DNA of 64,000 nt from Corynespora cassiicola (lineage: Eukaryota > Ascomycota > Dothideomycetes > Pleosporales > Corynesporascaceae): contig JAEUWY010000016.1 of assembly GCA_022059125.1 (NCBI GenBank), positions 1,364,001 to 1,428,000 on the forward strand. Reading direction: 5' to 3'. The translations under genes were made by a program, and so were the position numbers. Below the pieces are notes generated by a model that worked only from the letters and a program-made list of their open reading frames with translations, searched no databases and was not told the DNA's origin. Positions 25,701-39,700 of this stretch are shown one piece after another (position 1 is the stretch's first letter; the number at the start of each line of letters is the position of its first letter).

Positions 25701-28700
25701 CGAGGACACGGCTCCAATACAGGTTGAGACTCAGCTTGCCGAAGCCGAGCCGGCAGCCCCCTCTAAGAAGGAGAAGAAGAAGAAGGGGAAGAAGGGCAAA
25801 GCGGTGGAGGCCATTGAACCAGAACTGGAGCCGGCCATGGAGTCTGTCGCTGACGCGGTCGCTGAGCCAATTGCCGAACAGAGTTCTGAGGCAGTTGTGG
25901 AGACGGTCACTGGTCCTGTTTCTGGTCCTGTTGTTGAGCCAGCTCTCGAGAAGACTATCGAGCCTGTCGCTGAGTCAGTTACTGAGACAACCGTGGAGCC
26001 TGTGGTTGAGCCTACTGCTGGACCAACTCCTGAGCCAACTACGGAGCCTACTGCTGAGCCAACTTCTGAGCCAACTGTGGAGCCTGCGGTTGAGCCAACA
26101 TCCGAGGCAATCGTGGAACCTGTCGCTGAACCCATTGCCGAAGGCAAGAACGTTGCGGAGCCTTCAGCCGAGGAGTCCAAGCCTCAAGAAGAAACACCTC
26201 TCCCAATCGAACCGATCACTGAGAACGAAGCAGCATCGACTATGCCTTCGAAGAAATCCAAGAAGAAGAAGGGAAAGAAGGCCAATGCTGCTGCTGAAGA
26301 CGAGAGCGAACCTAGCACTCCGGCTTTGGAAAAGTCACAAGAGCTTGCTGAACCTTATTCAGAGACAACTCAGGCAGAAAAGAAGATTGGCGATCTTCCT
26401 GCTGTGGACGTACCTACCGTCGTGGAAAAGGCACCTATTGTTGTCGAGGAGGCGCCTGCTGTTGTGGAGCAGACACATACTGACGTAGAAGAGGTTCCTG
26501 TTACTAAGGAAGAGGCTCCTGTCACTGAAGAAGACGCTCCTGTCGCCCGAGAAGAGCCCTTACAATCCGCCATCGACACCGCACCGCCCGTTGAGGCAAC
26601 TCCTACAGAGGAGTCCCCAGTACCTTCAAAGAAAGACAAGAAAAAAAAGAAGGGAAAGAAGGCTCAAGTGGTTGATGTGGAGACAAGCGTACCGGATGTG
26701 GCTGAGTCGGCAAAGAGTGCTCAGTCAGCTGAGGTTGTCGAGCCCGAGACTGCTCAGGAAGTCGCTCCAGAGCCTGTTACAGAGCCTGTTTTGGATATCC
26801 CAGAGCCTGCTGTCGAACCCGAGGTGGCTCGGAAAGTTCAAGAGTCGACGCAGGAGCTTGTACTGGAGCCTGCGCCAAAGCCAATCCATGAACCGATTCA
26901 AGAGACGGCCGAGGAGATCAAGGCTACGGACGAAACTAATCCGGAGGCTTCTCAATCCGTTGTACCAGCCGCCGAGGATGAAGTGACAACGCCTTCGAAG
27001 AGGTCGAAGAAGAAGAAGGGCAAAAAAGCGAAGGCTGTGGAGGAGCTCGACACTGAGCCGTCGACTCCAGTCGAGCCTGCCACTCCTGCTGAGCTTGTTC
27101 CTTTAGCTGAGACACATGTGCCAGTTGTCGGGGCTCCCGAAGCTACTCAAGAGATTTCCGAACTCCCTGAGCCTGTTTCTTTGGACTCGTCTTCTTTGCC
27201 AGTTGTCGAGACTCCTGAGGTCACTCAAGAAATCACCGAACAACCTGCCGAGCCTTCTCCTGCAGATGATACTACTCTGCCAGTTTCTGAGCTACCTGAG
27301 GTCACCCAAGAAATTAGCGTACAGCCCGTCGAGCCTGCTCCAACAGAACCTGAACCGAAGGAAGAGGACACTGTTCTCGACCGAACTATTCCCTCCGATC
27401 CTCTCGAATATACGCAGCCTGCCGCAGATGAAGGGGCGTTACTCTCTTCTAAGAAAGACAAGAAGAAGGGCAAAAAGGCAGAGCAAAGTCAAGATGTCGA
27501 GCCTGATACTGTTTTGCAACCAGAAGAACGCAAGCCAACTGCTGAAGAAGAAGTCCCCCAGCAAGCCCCCGAAGCCTCTCAATCTGTCGAGCCAGCTGAG
27601 CCTGATAAATCTACCGAGGAAGTTGTCACAAAGGGCACTGCCATTTCTGATTCAACTCCAGTGCCTGGGCCAGAACCCACTGAAGATGAATTCGCTGCAC
27701 CTCTATCGAAAAAGGAGAAAAAGAAGAGGGCGAAGAAAGCTAAGGCAGCCACTGAGGTGGAGGCCCCATCTGAACTTGCCGAGGTTTCGCAGCGGGTTGT
27801 CGAGACTATCAACGATGCTCCAGCCACTTCCGACTCTCAAGTAGCACCGCCGATCGCTGAGGAGACCCCTACAGTCTCATCTGAGCCTATCCACATGGAG
27901 TCCGTCGAGCGTGATGTCCTAGCAGATGTGTCCGATGACAAAATCGAGGACGCATCTTTAACCCAGCCATCTCAATCAGCCCAGTTTGAGTCCAGCGCTT
28001 CGGAGGCACCCATCCAGGAGACCACTGTAGTACCGGTCATGCAGCCTGAAGAAGGCACAACCGAGAATGAGGCTGCAACTCCATTATCCAAGAAAGACAA
28101 GAAAAAGAAAAATAAGGGTAAAAACAAGCAAAGTGACGTCGGTGACACACCAATTCCGACTCCAACTACTGAAGACCCTCCAACTCTCGATAAGGAGCCT
28201 CCGCCTGATCCACCTCCTGATCCACCAATAATTTTGGAGGAGCAGGCACAGCCCGAGGTTAGGCCTTCTCTGGAAACTGAAGAGCCTCGGGAGCGTCCAG
28301 AGATTGCCGCACCAGACGTGTCTGGCGACGTCCAAACTCAACCGGAAGCCTCTCAGGAATCTTCAGAGAAGCCAGACGAAGTCGACGAGTTCGCCGGAAT
28401 GTCCAAAAAGGACAAGAAAAAAGCCAAGGCGAAACGTACCTCCACACTCCAGAACGAGCCGGAGACTCCTATCGAGGAGCCTGTGCTCCCTGAGGTGCCG
28501 GTTGAGGATACCAAAGACATCCCTGTGGCTACTGAAGCACCTGCTGAAGTAACTAGCGAAACTCCCGCCGAAGCCCAAACCCAGGACGCTCAAGTCGAGC
28601 CTGTCGTCGAGGACAAGCAGCTCCCGGAGGTTGTTCCAACGGAGTCCCAGGAGCCGGTACAAGACGAAGTCGACGAATTCGCTGGCATGTCCAAGAAAGA

Positions 28701-30680
28701 CAAGAAGAAGGCGAAAAAGGCAAAGAGGGCTTCTACGCTTGTCAGTGAGCCTGCTACTCTGGTCGAGACTCCAGTGGATCAGACCAGGGGACCTCTACTG
28801 GATGAACCAGTCGTTTCTGCACCGCAGGACGCGGAGGGCACCAAGGAGGTGGTCACTGAGGAGCAGCAAAGTGGCTCTGCGGAGCAGGTCGAGGAGCCTA
28901 AGGAACAGGTCGAGGAGCCCAAGGAGCAGGTAGAGGAGCCCAAGGAGCAGGCCGAGGAGCCCAAAGAGCAGGTCGAGGAGCCCAAGGAGCAGGCCGAGGA
29001 GCCCAGGGAGCAGGTTGAGGATTTGAAGGAGGTTGAGACCCCCAAAGAGCAAGTCGAGGAGAACGAGTGGGCATCCCTTTCAAAGAAAGACAAGAAAAAG
29101 GCAAAGAAGGCTAAACGGGCTTCTGTTGCTGAGGGTGAACCTTCTCAACCCGAGACTCCGACCGAGGAGCCTCAGGTGCAGATTTCTGAAGAGCCTCAAG
29201 CTGAGACACCTCAGGTTCCCGAAGCAAAAGAACCAGAACCTGAGGAAGATTGGGGCACGACATCAAAGAAAAGTAAAAAGAAGGCAAAGAAGGATGCTAA
29301 AAAAGGCAAGCAAGAGTCTTTTTTAGCGGATGAGGCACCGATGACCGAGGTTCTCACGGTGCCTCAGACTCCTGATGTTCCGCCCTCTCCCAAAACGCAA
29401 CCCATACAGGAACCGGTAGAGCTTGCTGACCGCTCGCTCCCCGTTCCTTCTAGTCCGACCGCTTACACTCTTTACCCGACCACCACTGATGTCCAGTCCG
29501 AGGACATTCCCAGTGTTTCTGGCCCTGTTAAGGCCGAATCTTTGAATGACGCTACATCCCGATCCCTCGATGTTGCTGAACCCACTATCCTTGAAAATGC
29601 GGAGCCATCTTCTACTCCAGCCAACCTGCAAGAACCTTCTACAGATGAAGTCTTGCCGAAGGAGGAGAAGACGGAGGCTGCTGCCATTGGAAAGCCTTCC
29701 TCCGAGACTCTGTCTACCTTTGTTGATGTTGAGTCGCTTGACACTAAGGCCGACGTTCCTTTGCCCGTGTCTGATAAACCTACCCAAGACGAGCCGATTC
29801 CCGATATTTCAACTGACCTCCCTGAGCCGTCCCCTGAATCTCAAATACTACAAGAGATTTCCGAAGTTCCTCCGGAAGAGCCATCCGCTATCTCTGTTGC
29901 TGAACCTGAACTCATCGCCGAGGATGAATCAGGCATTTCTTCCAAGAAAAAGAAGAAGGGCAAAAAGGGTAAACATGCTTCTCTTGCCGAAGAAGTCATT
30001 GAAGAAAAATTCCCTACACCAACCCCTGAAGTGGAAGTTACCGACACCCCCAAAGAGACTCTTGATGAGCCTTCGATCACAACTGCGACACAGGAAGTGA
30101 AGCAATCAATTCGGGGCGCCCCGCCTACCGAAGGCCCTAGTACTGGAGACAATGCCGAGCCTGCGAAGGTTTCGATGCAATCTCAAGAGATCGCCGAGGA
30201 TGATTCGAGTTTATCTACTTCGTCCAAGAAAAAGAAGGGCAAGAAGGGTAAACGCGCCTCTGCCGCGAAGGAAGATGTATCTCAAGAATCTGCCACTCCC
30301 GAAGCTACTCCAGAAGTTATCCCTGATGTTCAAGCCATTGAGCGCACTCTCGCTGTTTCATCAGAGGAACCAAGCGCCCCTTCTAATAAAATCGAGAAGC
30401 TGAGCGATGATACGAACCTGGCTCCAACCATTGAAGCCGATCAACCCGCCGTTGAAGCTTCTTCTTTCACAGATGCTATGCTTGATGAGCAGCCCCGCGA
30501 GCTTGCCGAACCTGAATCAATTGTTGAAGCCTCAATCTCTGCACCGCCGCCTGATGCAGAGCCTGCTGCCGAGACCGTCGATGCTCCTCTGTCTAAGAAA
30601 GATAAGAAGAAGGCAAAGAAGGACAAAAAGAAGCAGGCAAACACTCCAGTCCTTTCTGAGGTACATGTACCTGAGCCTGT

Positions 30681-30717
<37 letters not shown>

Positions 30718-33700
30718 CAAGAAACCTTTGTCGAACCTGAAACTGTGCCGATTGAGACTACTGAGCCTCCTAGCGTTCAGGAAAAGGCCATTCAATCAAC
30801 TATTGACACACCTACTGAGCCTGAGAAGGTGCCGGTAGAGACCATTGAACCTCCTACTGAGCCTGCCGAAGTTGAGAAGGCATCAATAGAGATCACCGAG
30901 CCTTTGACTGAGCCTTCGGCTACCCAGGAAGAAGCGATCCATCCGGCCATTGACCCACATACTGAGCCTGAGGTACCCATTATTCCCGATGAGGATGAGC
31001 CGAGTGTACCACTTTCGAAAAAAGACAAGAAGAAGGCAAAGAAGGCAAAGAAATCTGGTACCGCTACCCCCATGGAACCCAAGTCTGTGGGGCCTGTGCC
31101 AGAGACGCCTGCCGAAGAGCCTACTGCTTCTGTAGCTGCTGTCAATGAAGAGGCCGAAACACTCACAACCCCTGCTCCAATCACTGAGCTAGATTTGAAG
31201 CCCGATATTGAGGCTGAGACCCCCGTCGATATCGAGACGCCTGCCAACATCGAGACGCCTGCCAACATCGAAAAGCCTGTTGAAGATGAGCCAGCCCCGC
31301 CATTGTCCAAGAAGGATAAGAAAAAGGCCAAGAAAGCAAAAAAGGCCGGCACTGTTAGCTCAATTGAAGCTCTCCCGGAGGAAATGCCAGTGATCTCCCA
31401 AGAAAAAGAGCAAATTTCTAAGGAGCCTGAGCTTGAGGGCAGCGAGCCGGTTGTGGCCCCTCCTGCAATTGCTAGAGAACCTGTCGTTGATCAGAAATCT
31501 GAATTGGAACAAGCCGAGCAGTCAAATATATCGGTCGAGCCCGTTCTTGACGATTTGGCGCTTTCCCCATCCAGCAAAAAGAAAAGCAAGAAGAGCAAGA
31601 GTTCGGCCAGTATCACACCTATACCCGAAATCCAGACGGAGCTAGCTGCGGAGTCTGCCGAACCGACTGCGAAGGGCATCGAACAAATATCCGTACAACT
31701 GCCTGAACAACCTGTAGTTGATCCAATTCAGGCTCTAGAGACTCGTGAGCCTGAGAGCAAGATCCAGGATGAGGTCGAAGTGGAATCCAGTCAACCAATC
31801 GAGGCATCCGAGAAGCCTTTCCTCGAAAAGAAAATCAGCAAGAAGGAGAAGAGGGCCAAGAAGAAAGCCGATGCTCAGGGTTCGTTTGAAGATCCCGCGG
31901 TGGAAAGTAGGCCTATCACTGAGGTTCCCGAGAGCCTACCTGCATTGCCGCCAGCAGAGCAGGAGCCTGAGACCACTGCAGATGTGGGAGCTCAACAAGC
32001 TCGAGACATCACCATCACTTCAACTGATGTTGCGCCCGAACCAGCTTTGGAAGCGCCGCTTCCCGTTGCTGAGGAGACTCAAATAACATCAGAGACGTCA
32101 GAGGACATCTTGGTACCTGCCGCCGAGACACCAATTGAGCCGGTCACTGAGGAAGCTACAGCCGCTGAGGAGTTGCCAGCTTCTGCGTCCAAGAGAGCCA
32201 AGAAAGGCAAGAAACAAACCACCTCTCCAGAACAGACAAATGCTGCTGTCTCCGAAACCATCGCGACTTCGAAGACCGATGTGCAATTGGATGAGCTCGT
32301 TCCCGAGTCTCAGCCAGCACCCGAGGCTGAGATGGAGATCAATGACGTATTGCCCGTATCGCAGCCTCCGGGAACCCCTCGCGAGATCGTTGAACCTATC
32401 ATGCAAACCTCCGAGACCGCCGATGGGCCGGCATTGCCAATCACTTTAGCCCAGGACATCTCTGTTCCAGACTCCACGGCTGCTGATACCTTGCGTGACG
32501 AAAAACCAGCGGAGACCAGCATCATTGATCAGACTCCAAGGGAGATCGAGGATGACATTACAGCTTCAGTGGGCAAGCTTTCGAAGAAGGATAAGAGAAG
32601 GAACCGAACTAAGGATGCTACTTCTATACCTCAGGAATCCACTGATGAACCTGCTGCTACTTTGGCTGCAGAGCCTGAGACTGTACCATCAGTCGAACAG
32701 CCCCCTTCCATTTCAGCTCTTGAGACCATCACCACACCCGAAAGCCCTGTTGTAGTGGAGGCAGAAGACGATCGGGGCCTCACTTCTTCCAAAAAGACAA
32801 AGAAGGACAAGGCTGCCTCTGAAGCTACAATTCCTACGGCTGAAAAGGCACTTGACCAGGTTGCACCCACTGTAGAACCAGTCACTTCAGACAAGGCGGA
32901 GCCAGAGCCTGAATTGCCACCTTCCTCTTCACAAGATGTGCAGGTGGAGCCTGAACGCATACCCTCACCACCTCGCTCGCCTCTGCTCGACAGCTTTCAA
33001 GAGGTCCAACCCAGCGAGCCAGAGTCTCTCTCCCGCGGCATTTCAGAGCCACTTCCCGAGGCGACAACCAAACCGGCAGTGGCCGAAGTGGCCGACAACT
33101 CAGCAGAAATCCCACCTACCAAGCTCTCGCCCACCCTCAATGCCCTCCAAGATGATGTCGCCGACTTCAAGCAGCGCGCCAAGGCTCTCGACAGTGCCGC
33201 TGCTCAGCCAGATGAGCCTGCGACCCACGAACTTGACGAACCTTCGACATCTCAGCCCATGTCAATGTTTGATGTGGTAGGCAAGCTATCCAAGAAAGAA
33301 AGAAAGAAGTCGAAGAAAGCCAAAGCTCCGGTTGTTGATACTTCTGAGCCCAGTACTCCTTTCGGTGAGCCTGAGACTGTTGAAGAGGTCAAGGAGGTCC
33401 CACCAATGGAGAGCACTCCAGCAGAGTCTGAAGCTAGAGAGACCGTTAAAGGTTTGGCCCCTGTGAAGGAATCGGGTGTTGTCGAGGAGCTGGTCCCTCT
33501 CGAAGAACCGGCGCCCGTCGAGAACCAGCATCCCATGGAAGAGGAAGCTCCTGTTGAAGAACCAGTTCCTGCCGGATCCCTGTTGCGTAAGCTTAGCAAG
33601 AAAGAAAAGAAGATGGCAAAGCTTACTGCACTGAAGCTGGAAAAGCCATCTGAGCCTGTGCCTGAGCTTGCGATTGAGCCTGCTCAAGAAATCCTCACAG

Positions 33701-36700
33701 AGCCTGTCCCTGCGCCCGCAGAGGATGTCCAAGTGGAAGATACAAGCAACTCTGCCACGCCTACACGCAAGCTCAGCAAGAAAGAGAAGAAGGCTTCCAA
33801 GGCTGCTGCGGCTGCTGCGGCTGCTGCGGCTGACCGGGCAGAACCTGTTACCAGTGAATCAACGCCAGTCGAACAAGTGAGGGAACTACCAGTAGCCGGT
33901 GATGTCACCACGCTTCCAAAGGCCGACTCTAAGGTACAAGAACCAATCTCGGCACCCGCCCCTGAAGAAGCAGCTGTCGATTCAACAGCAGCACCTGAAG
34001 TGCTTGCTACAACGACTTCCGATGTGCCCCAAGATGCTACTCCTCTGGATTCATCAATGCTATCTCGCAAGCTCAGCAAAAAGGATAAGAACAAGATCAA
34101 GGAGGGGGCATTGGCTCAAGATCGAACGGGTGCTGAGACCCCGGTGGTTGCCGAGTCTAGCAGCCTCATTGCGGAACCTGAGCCAATATCGACCATGCGG
34201 CCACCTACAGACGATGAGCCAGCTTCTGGAGCTGCTAAATCTAGCCAAGACGAGGTTGTCGAAGAGATACCTGCCTTGTCTCGTAAGCTCAGCAAAAAAG
34301 AGAAGAAGAAAGCTAAAGCGACTGCTTTGGTTTCAAATGAGCCCGATGCCTTTCTAGCAGATGTACAGCCAATATCGCAAGCTCTTCCAGCACCCGAGGT
34401 CATCCCGTCCAATGATCGTACCGTAAGTGATTCTGGCGAGCCGATTGCAGTCATCAAGCCTGGAGCTCAACTCGACACTGCTCCTGCTCCCGAACCCACA
34501 GTCGTTCAAGACCATTCTGCGGCACATGAGACACTTGAGTCCATCAATTTTGAGGAGTCTAGAGTGCCCGTATCAATCGAGGAAGAGCCCGTTATCGCAC
34601 CTGCTTTGTCACGTAAGCAGAGCAAGAAAGACAAGAAGAAGAAGGGCAAATCCGCCGCGCTCGAATTATCTGAGCCATCCAACCTTGCCGAAGGTTCAGC
34701 AATTGCTATGGAGCCATCACAACCCATTGAAGCGCCTCTACCTGTTGATAGCATAGCAACCCCTCACAACAAAGGAGTCAGAGCTCGTACCCTCGATTCT
34801 ACTGAAGCCGGGAAATTTGAGGCTGCTAGGAGCTCGGAAGATGTCCGGATGAGTGGCGCGGCTGATGAAGTCTCGCGGATTGACCCAGGAAGCGAGCGCA
34901 GTGAGGAAGTCCGAGAGTATGCACCTGCTGAGCTTGTCGATGCTCCTGAGATCGTTCAGCGTGAGCTAGCGCCGGAACCTACACCATTAGTCGAAGGACA
35001 CCAAGCCATTCCCGAGCCAACTCCTGAAGTTGAACCAGAGCCGGAGAAGAAACCCTCGACCAAGAAGAGCAAGAAGGATAAGCGTAAATCAAGAAAAGTC
35101 TCCGAGACTCTCGATGGGTCAACCCCAGATGTTGGTCCTTCTACACCTTTGGAAGAGACGCTTGCTCCTACCAAGTCCGAGCCAATGGTAATTGAAGAGC
35201 TCTCTAGTCAGCAAGCTCAGTCAGATTCCGCGCCTGAGTTGTCATCAAAAAAGGACAGAAAGGAGAAGACCAGTGACGTGTTCGAGGAACATGTGGAGGC
35301 GGTCGAACCGCAGGCCTCACGTGACATCGTCACTGAAGTTACAGTGGATCCCGCTCCTCTCCCCGACGTTGCCGTTGAGCGCATTGAAGTGGAGTCTGGC
35401 GAGGCTTTCAAAACCACTCCCGTGATATCCAGATCGGTTGAGGAGGTTGAGGAGGCCGAGCAGGCATCTCCCAGCAACAACAGGTCTTCCAAGAAGAACA
35501 AGCACAAGTTCACTTCTTCCTTCGAGCCAGATACCCCAACTAAGTCCAAGGCACCTATATCTCAGTCAGCACCAGATAACAGCATAGAGAAGGTGCCTGA
35601 ATCCACCAAGGCTGATGACACTCTGTTTGGCATTGAGACGACGGTGCCACCAGCAGCAACGATTCTATCTGCAGAACCTGTCAAAGATATCTTGCCTGAC
35701 ACCGAGCTTCCAGCAAAGTCTCCAGAACAAGACACAGACTTCGCAGCTACAGTGGCCGCAGGTCTGGAGGAATCTGGATTCGATGCTGGCCTCGTCCTGA
35801 ACGATCCTACTTTTCATCGGACTACCTCTCCACAAGGTGTACGAGACATTTCTCCCGATGAAGATGTAGCAGCCGCCAGGAGTGAGGCCGCTAGGTCGAA
35901 GCTCGGTACCCTTGCTCGCACTTCACCGTCACCAACATCTCCGAAGGCAGAGCAGCTTGAGCCATCAGTCGTTCAGACTGAACTCGCTACTCTTCCAACG
36001 GAGTCTGCTACTTTCGACCCTATGGCAGTACTTGACGACCCTGTTTTCTCTCGACGGAAGACACCACCTGGCATATTAGAAGAAGCAGATCCTGACGAAC
36101 TCTACTCAACTTCAAAGCAGACTAAGAAGGCAAGGAAAGACAAGAAGCGCCCGTCTCAATCGCAAGAGAAGGCTGTTGGGGAAGCTGTTCGAGCTCCGGC
36201 GATTGAGGGACCCAGTGTACCTCTTGCTGTTGAGACTCCGGTTGACCAGGCCACGAAGATTGAGCGTGGACTATCTTTGCCGACTACTGCATCCTTAGAG
36301 AAGAGTCAGCCAGCTATCACCCCAGAGTCGTCTAATATTACCCAGGATGAGGCGCTGGAGAAGGGCAAAAAGAGTAAGCGCACCAGTGTGGTCGAACATG
36401 CTCTAGAGTCTGAACCTACTTCAGGCACTATCACGCCGTTTGAGGAAGATTTTGAACAACAGGCTCTTGAAAAGAGCGTGGTGGAAGCTGGATCGGAATT
36501 GGAGGCTGATGGGACAAAATTGTCGAGGAAGAAAGACAGGAAGAACAAGAAGGGCAAGTCAGGATCAGTGGCACTTGCGGCCGCAGGAGCAGCTGTCGTT
36601 GGGGCTGTATTAGGCCGAGGAGACGGCGAGGATGAGAAGAGTGGAGAGACTGATCTGCCCCCGACATTCGATCAGGTACCCAAGTCCTTGGCTGGAAGTG

Positions 36701-39700
36701 AGCCCAACGAGTACCCATTCCCCCATTTACCAACTCCCGAGGAAACAAATCCAAAGGCATTGGAGGATCAGGAAATCATTTCAAGGGTAGAGCAAGCGGA
36801 TGATAGACCCTTGCCGTCAAAAAAGAAAGAAAAGAAGAGCAGGAAAGGAAAGGATAAGGAGCTGGTGGGAGTTGAAAATCGAGCCTTGGATCCCAAGCTA
36901 CACGAGCACCCATCCGAAAAGTCAATTACGGACAAAGAATTGTCTAGGAACGTGGTTGAAGATACACCCATCCACGTGTCTCGAGCTGCACTTCCAGAGG
37001 TGCAGGAGACCTTCAAGCACCCTGCCGATGAAGGCGTCAAACGCCGAGAACACCCTGTCGCAACGCCAGAAGCGCAACCGGAGGAAAAACGCATACATTT
37101 GTCCGAATCTTCGACCGGGACTCCTGTCGCACAGTGCGAGTCGGCAGCCTCGCCGCCGACCGCGACAAGAGGCAGCGCAGGACCTGAGGCCGGCCGAGCC
37201 ATTGAACAATCACTTGGAGATGCATCAAAGTTGCCCGTGACTCGTGGTCATTCCCCTGTCGTGGAGCCGACGTGGTCGTTTAGCGGAGTTCGTGATAGCG
37301 CTGTACACGTGGCCGACTCCCCGCTGGCACAGACTGCCCCACAGTTCCCGACGACAACTCGCGACAGCGGCTATCACGATACTGGTTACAGTCCTTCCGT
37401 TCCACAAGACCCCAGTGAGACTGCGGAGGCATATCATGACAAAGAGAGACGAGCATCCAAAGAGCCAGAGACACCTCATCGCCGGGCTTTCGAGGACGAT
37501 CACGATGTGCAGCGAGCACGCAGCCCATCGCTACCCGACGAGCCTTATATCCCCGCCGGATATACATCGCCCAATGCCATAGACTCAGCGACAAGGGAGC
37601 GATCTTCGTACCTCTTCAATTCTTCGCCATCTACGCGCAATTATGGCGAGTCGCCTAGCATCAGCTCGAGGATTCAGCCAAACGATGTCACTTCTGTAGC
37701 ATCCGCCGGGCCCGTCACGCCTGTCTCTACACTCAAGCGCCATGAGAGTGGTTCGCGACATACTCCGAAGTCGCCGCTCGATGCGCGAAGAGATCAGGGC
37801 TCGCCAACGAAGGAGAACAGGCGGAAAGACACCAAGCAGAAGGTACCGTACCAGTCAATCTTCGGTGATCCAAACGAGAAGAAGTCCGAGAAGTCGACGA
37901 CGCTATCAACCCCAGGGTCCAAGCACCAGCGAACACCAAGTGCATTGACCGCGATCAAGGAGAGCAGCCCTGATGATTCTCCACTACACAAGCACGGACG
38001 GCCCATCACCGACGTAGGCTCTCCCGAGCGAGGCGTCAAGTCACTGCGAAGAAGCAGCCAGAGGTCACTTTCCGATCGACTCAAGTCACCCCCGCCGACA
38101 ACACCCACTCCGGCCACTCGCAAGATTTCAAGTCCTCCGCCGGACACGGCAGTCAACACAGCATCGAAAGATTCCCAATGGCACCAAGTCAACGACAACG
38201 TCGATCGGACCATGACTCTCAGCCCTGCGCGCAGGCTGCCCCATGATCAGCGCTCCTCGCCTGCCACAGATCCGACGAAACAGGTCTTAGGCGAGCGACG
38301 GCCTTCGAGTGTGATGAGCACCGGTTCTGTTGGCATCATCACAAGGCATAAGACGCCGGAGCATCTCCGACCACTGAGCGCAGCCAGCGACCGGTCTGCC
38401 ACTCCGCCGCTGCGACGAGTGGACCGCAGCCGGTCAGGTGACCTGAGGGCCGCGTCCAGACTTAGCGGGGGCTATGGCCAAGACGCTAAGGGCGCGCAAC
38501 CCAATCTCACCGGCCTTGCGCTCGCTGCTGGAGCAACCGCCGCCATCGCGGGCATCGCCAGCTCATCAAAGTACGACCCGGTGCGAGACAAGGGCAAGGG
38601 CCGCGCCGACATGGCCGACGTCTACGTAAGTGTTTCCGACTGCTGCGACCATCGTTTGACCTTTCAACTAACAAACTTTGCAGGAGGCCTGGGGCGAGGC
38701 CCAAGGCTCGCCGATGTCTCCTACGCGCCCGCCCAGCGTGCGCAAGCGACAGAGCATGCAAATCATGGACTTGCAGTCGCAACTTGAATCGCTCGCCGCC
38801 CAGAACAGATCGCTCGAGGAGGCCAGGCTCAGGGCCGAAGAATCCGCTCAAGCTGCGCAGCACCAACGCGACGTCGATGCGCAGGTCGTCGCCGAAGCTG
38901 TCGAAGCACGTGACCGCCATATTCATCAGAAGGACATCGACATTGCGCAGCTCCGCGACACCCTTCAGAACCTCCAGCAAGAGATCGCGCGACTCACTGA
39001 ACTCAACAAGTCTCTTTCCGAGGCAAACCGCAATCTGACAGATGACGCCAACCATCGCTATGCCCAACTCCAGGCCGAAGGCGAACATGTCACCCAGCAA
39101 TGGCAGCAGTCTTCGCGCGAGCTCGAGGAACTCCGCGCCGAACACAGGCGATTGACAAGTGGTATGGAGGAGGCGGTACGCGCGGAGATTGGCATTGCGC
39201 TCGATGAGCGCAATGCGGAAATCGACCGCCTCAATGCTGAGCTGGCAAGCGCTGGGGAACAGATCAAGACCCTGCAAAAACAGGCCCTAGCGGCTAAGAA
39301 GCCTAGCGAGAGCTTCCTCACGGTGCGCGATGAGGACTATTTTGACAGCGCCTGCCAGCAACTCTGCCAACATGTTCAGCAATGGGTGTTGCGCTTCTCC
39401 AAGTTCTCAGACACGCGCACCTGCCGTCTCTCGTCTGAGATCTCAGCCGATACCAGACTCGATGCTGCGACGCGGGAGAAGATCGATAGACGACTGGATA
39501 ATGCCATCCTCGATGGTTCCGATGTCGATATGCTCCTAGCTGATCGCGTGAGACGCCGCGATGTCTTCATGTCGGTTGTCATGACCATGATTTGGGAGTA
39601 CGTCTTTACCCGATACCTCTTTGGTATGGACAGAGAACAGCGACAGAAACTCAAGTCGCTCGAGAAGACTTTGTCGGAAGTTGGTAGGTCAAACTTGAAG

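Noticed and set aside
25731..26180. 149-aa minus-strand Gly/Ser repeat protein (and similar frames at 24549-25130 and 28779-29093)
   Set aside because: They are antisense reads of the EP(V/T) repeats of the giant gene; periodicity is inherited from the sense frame.
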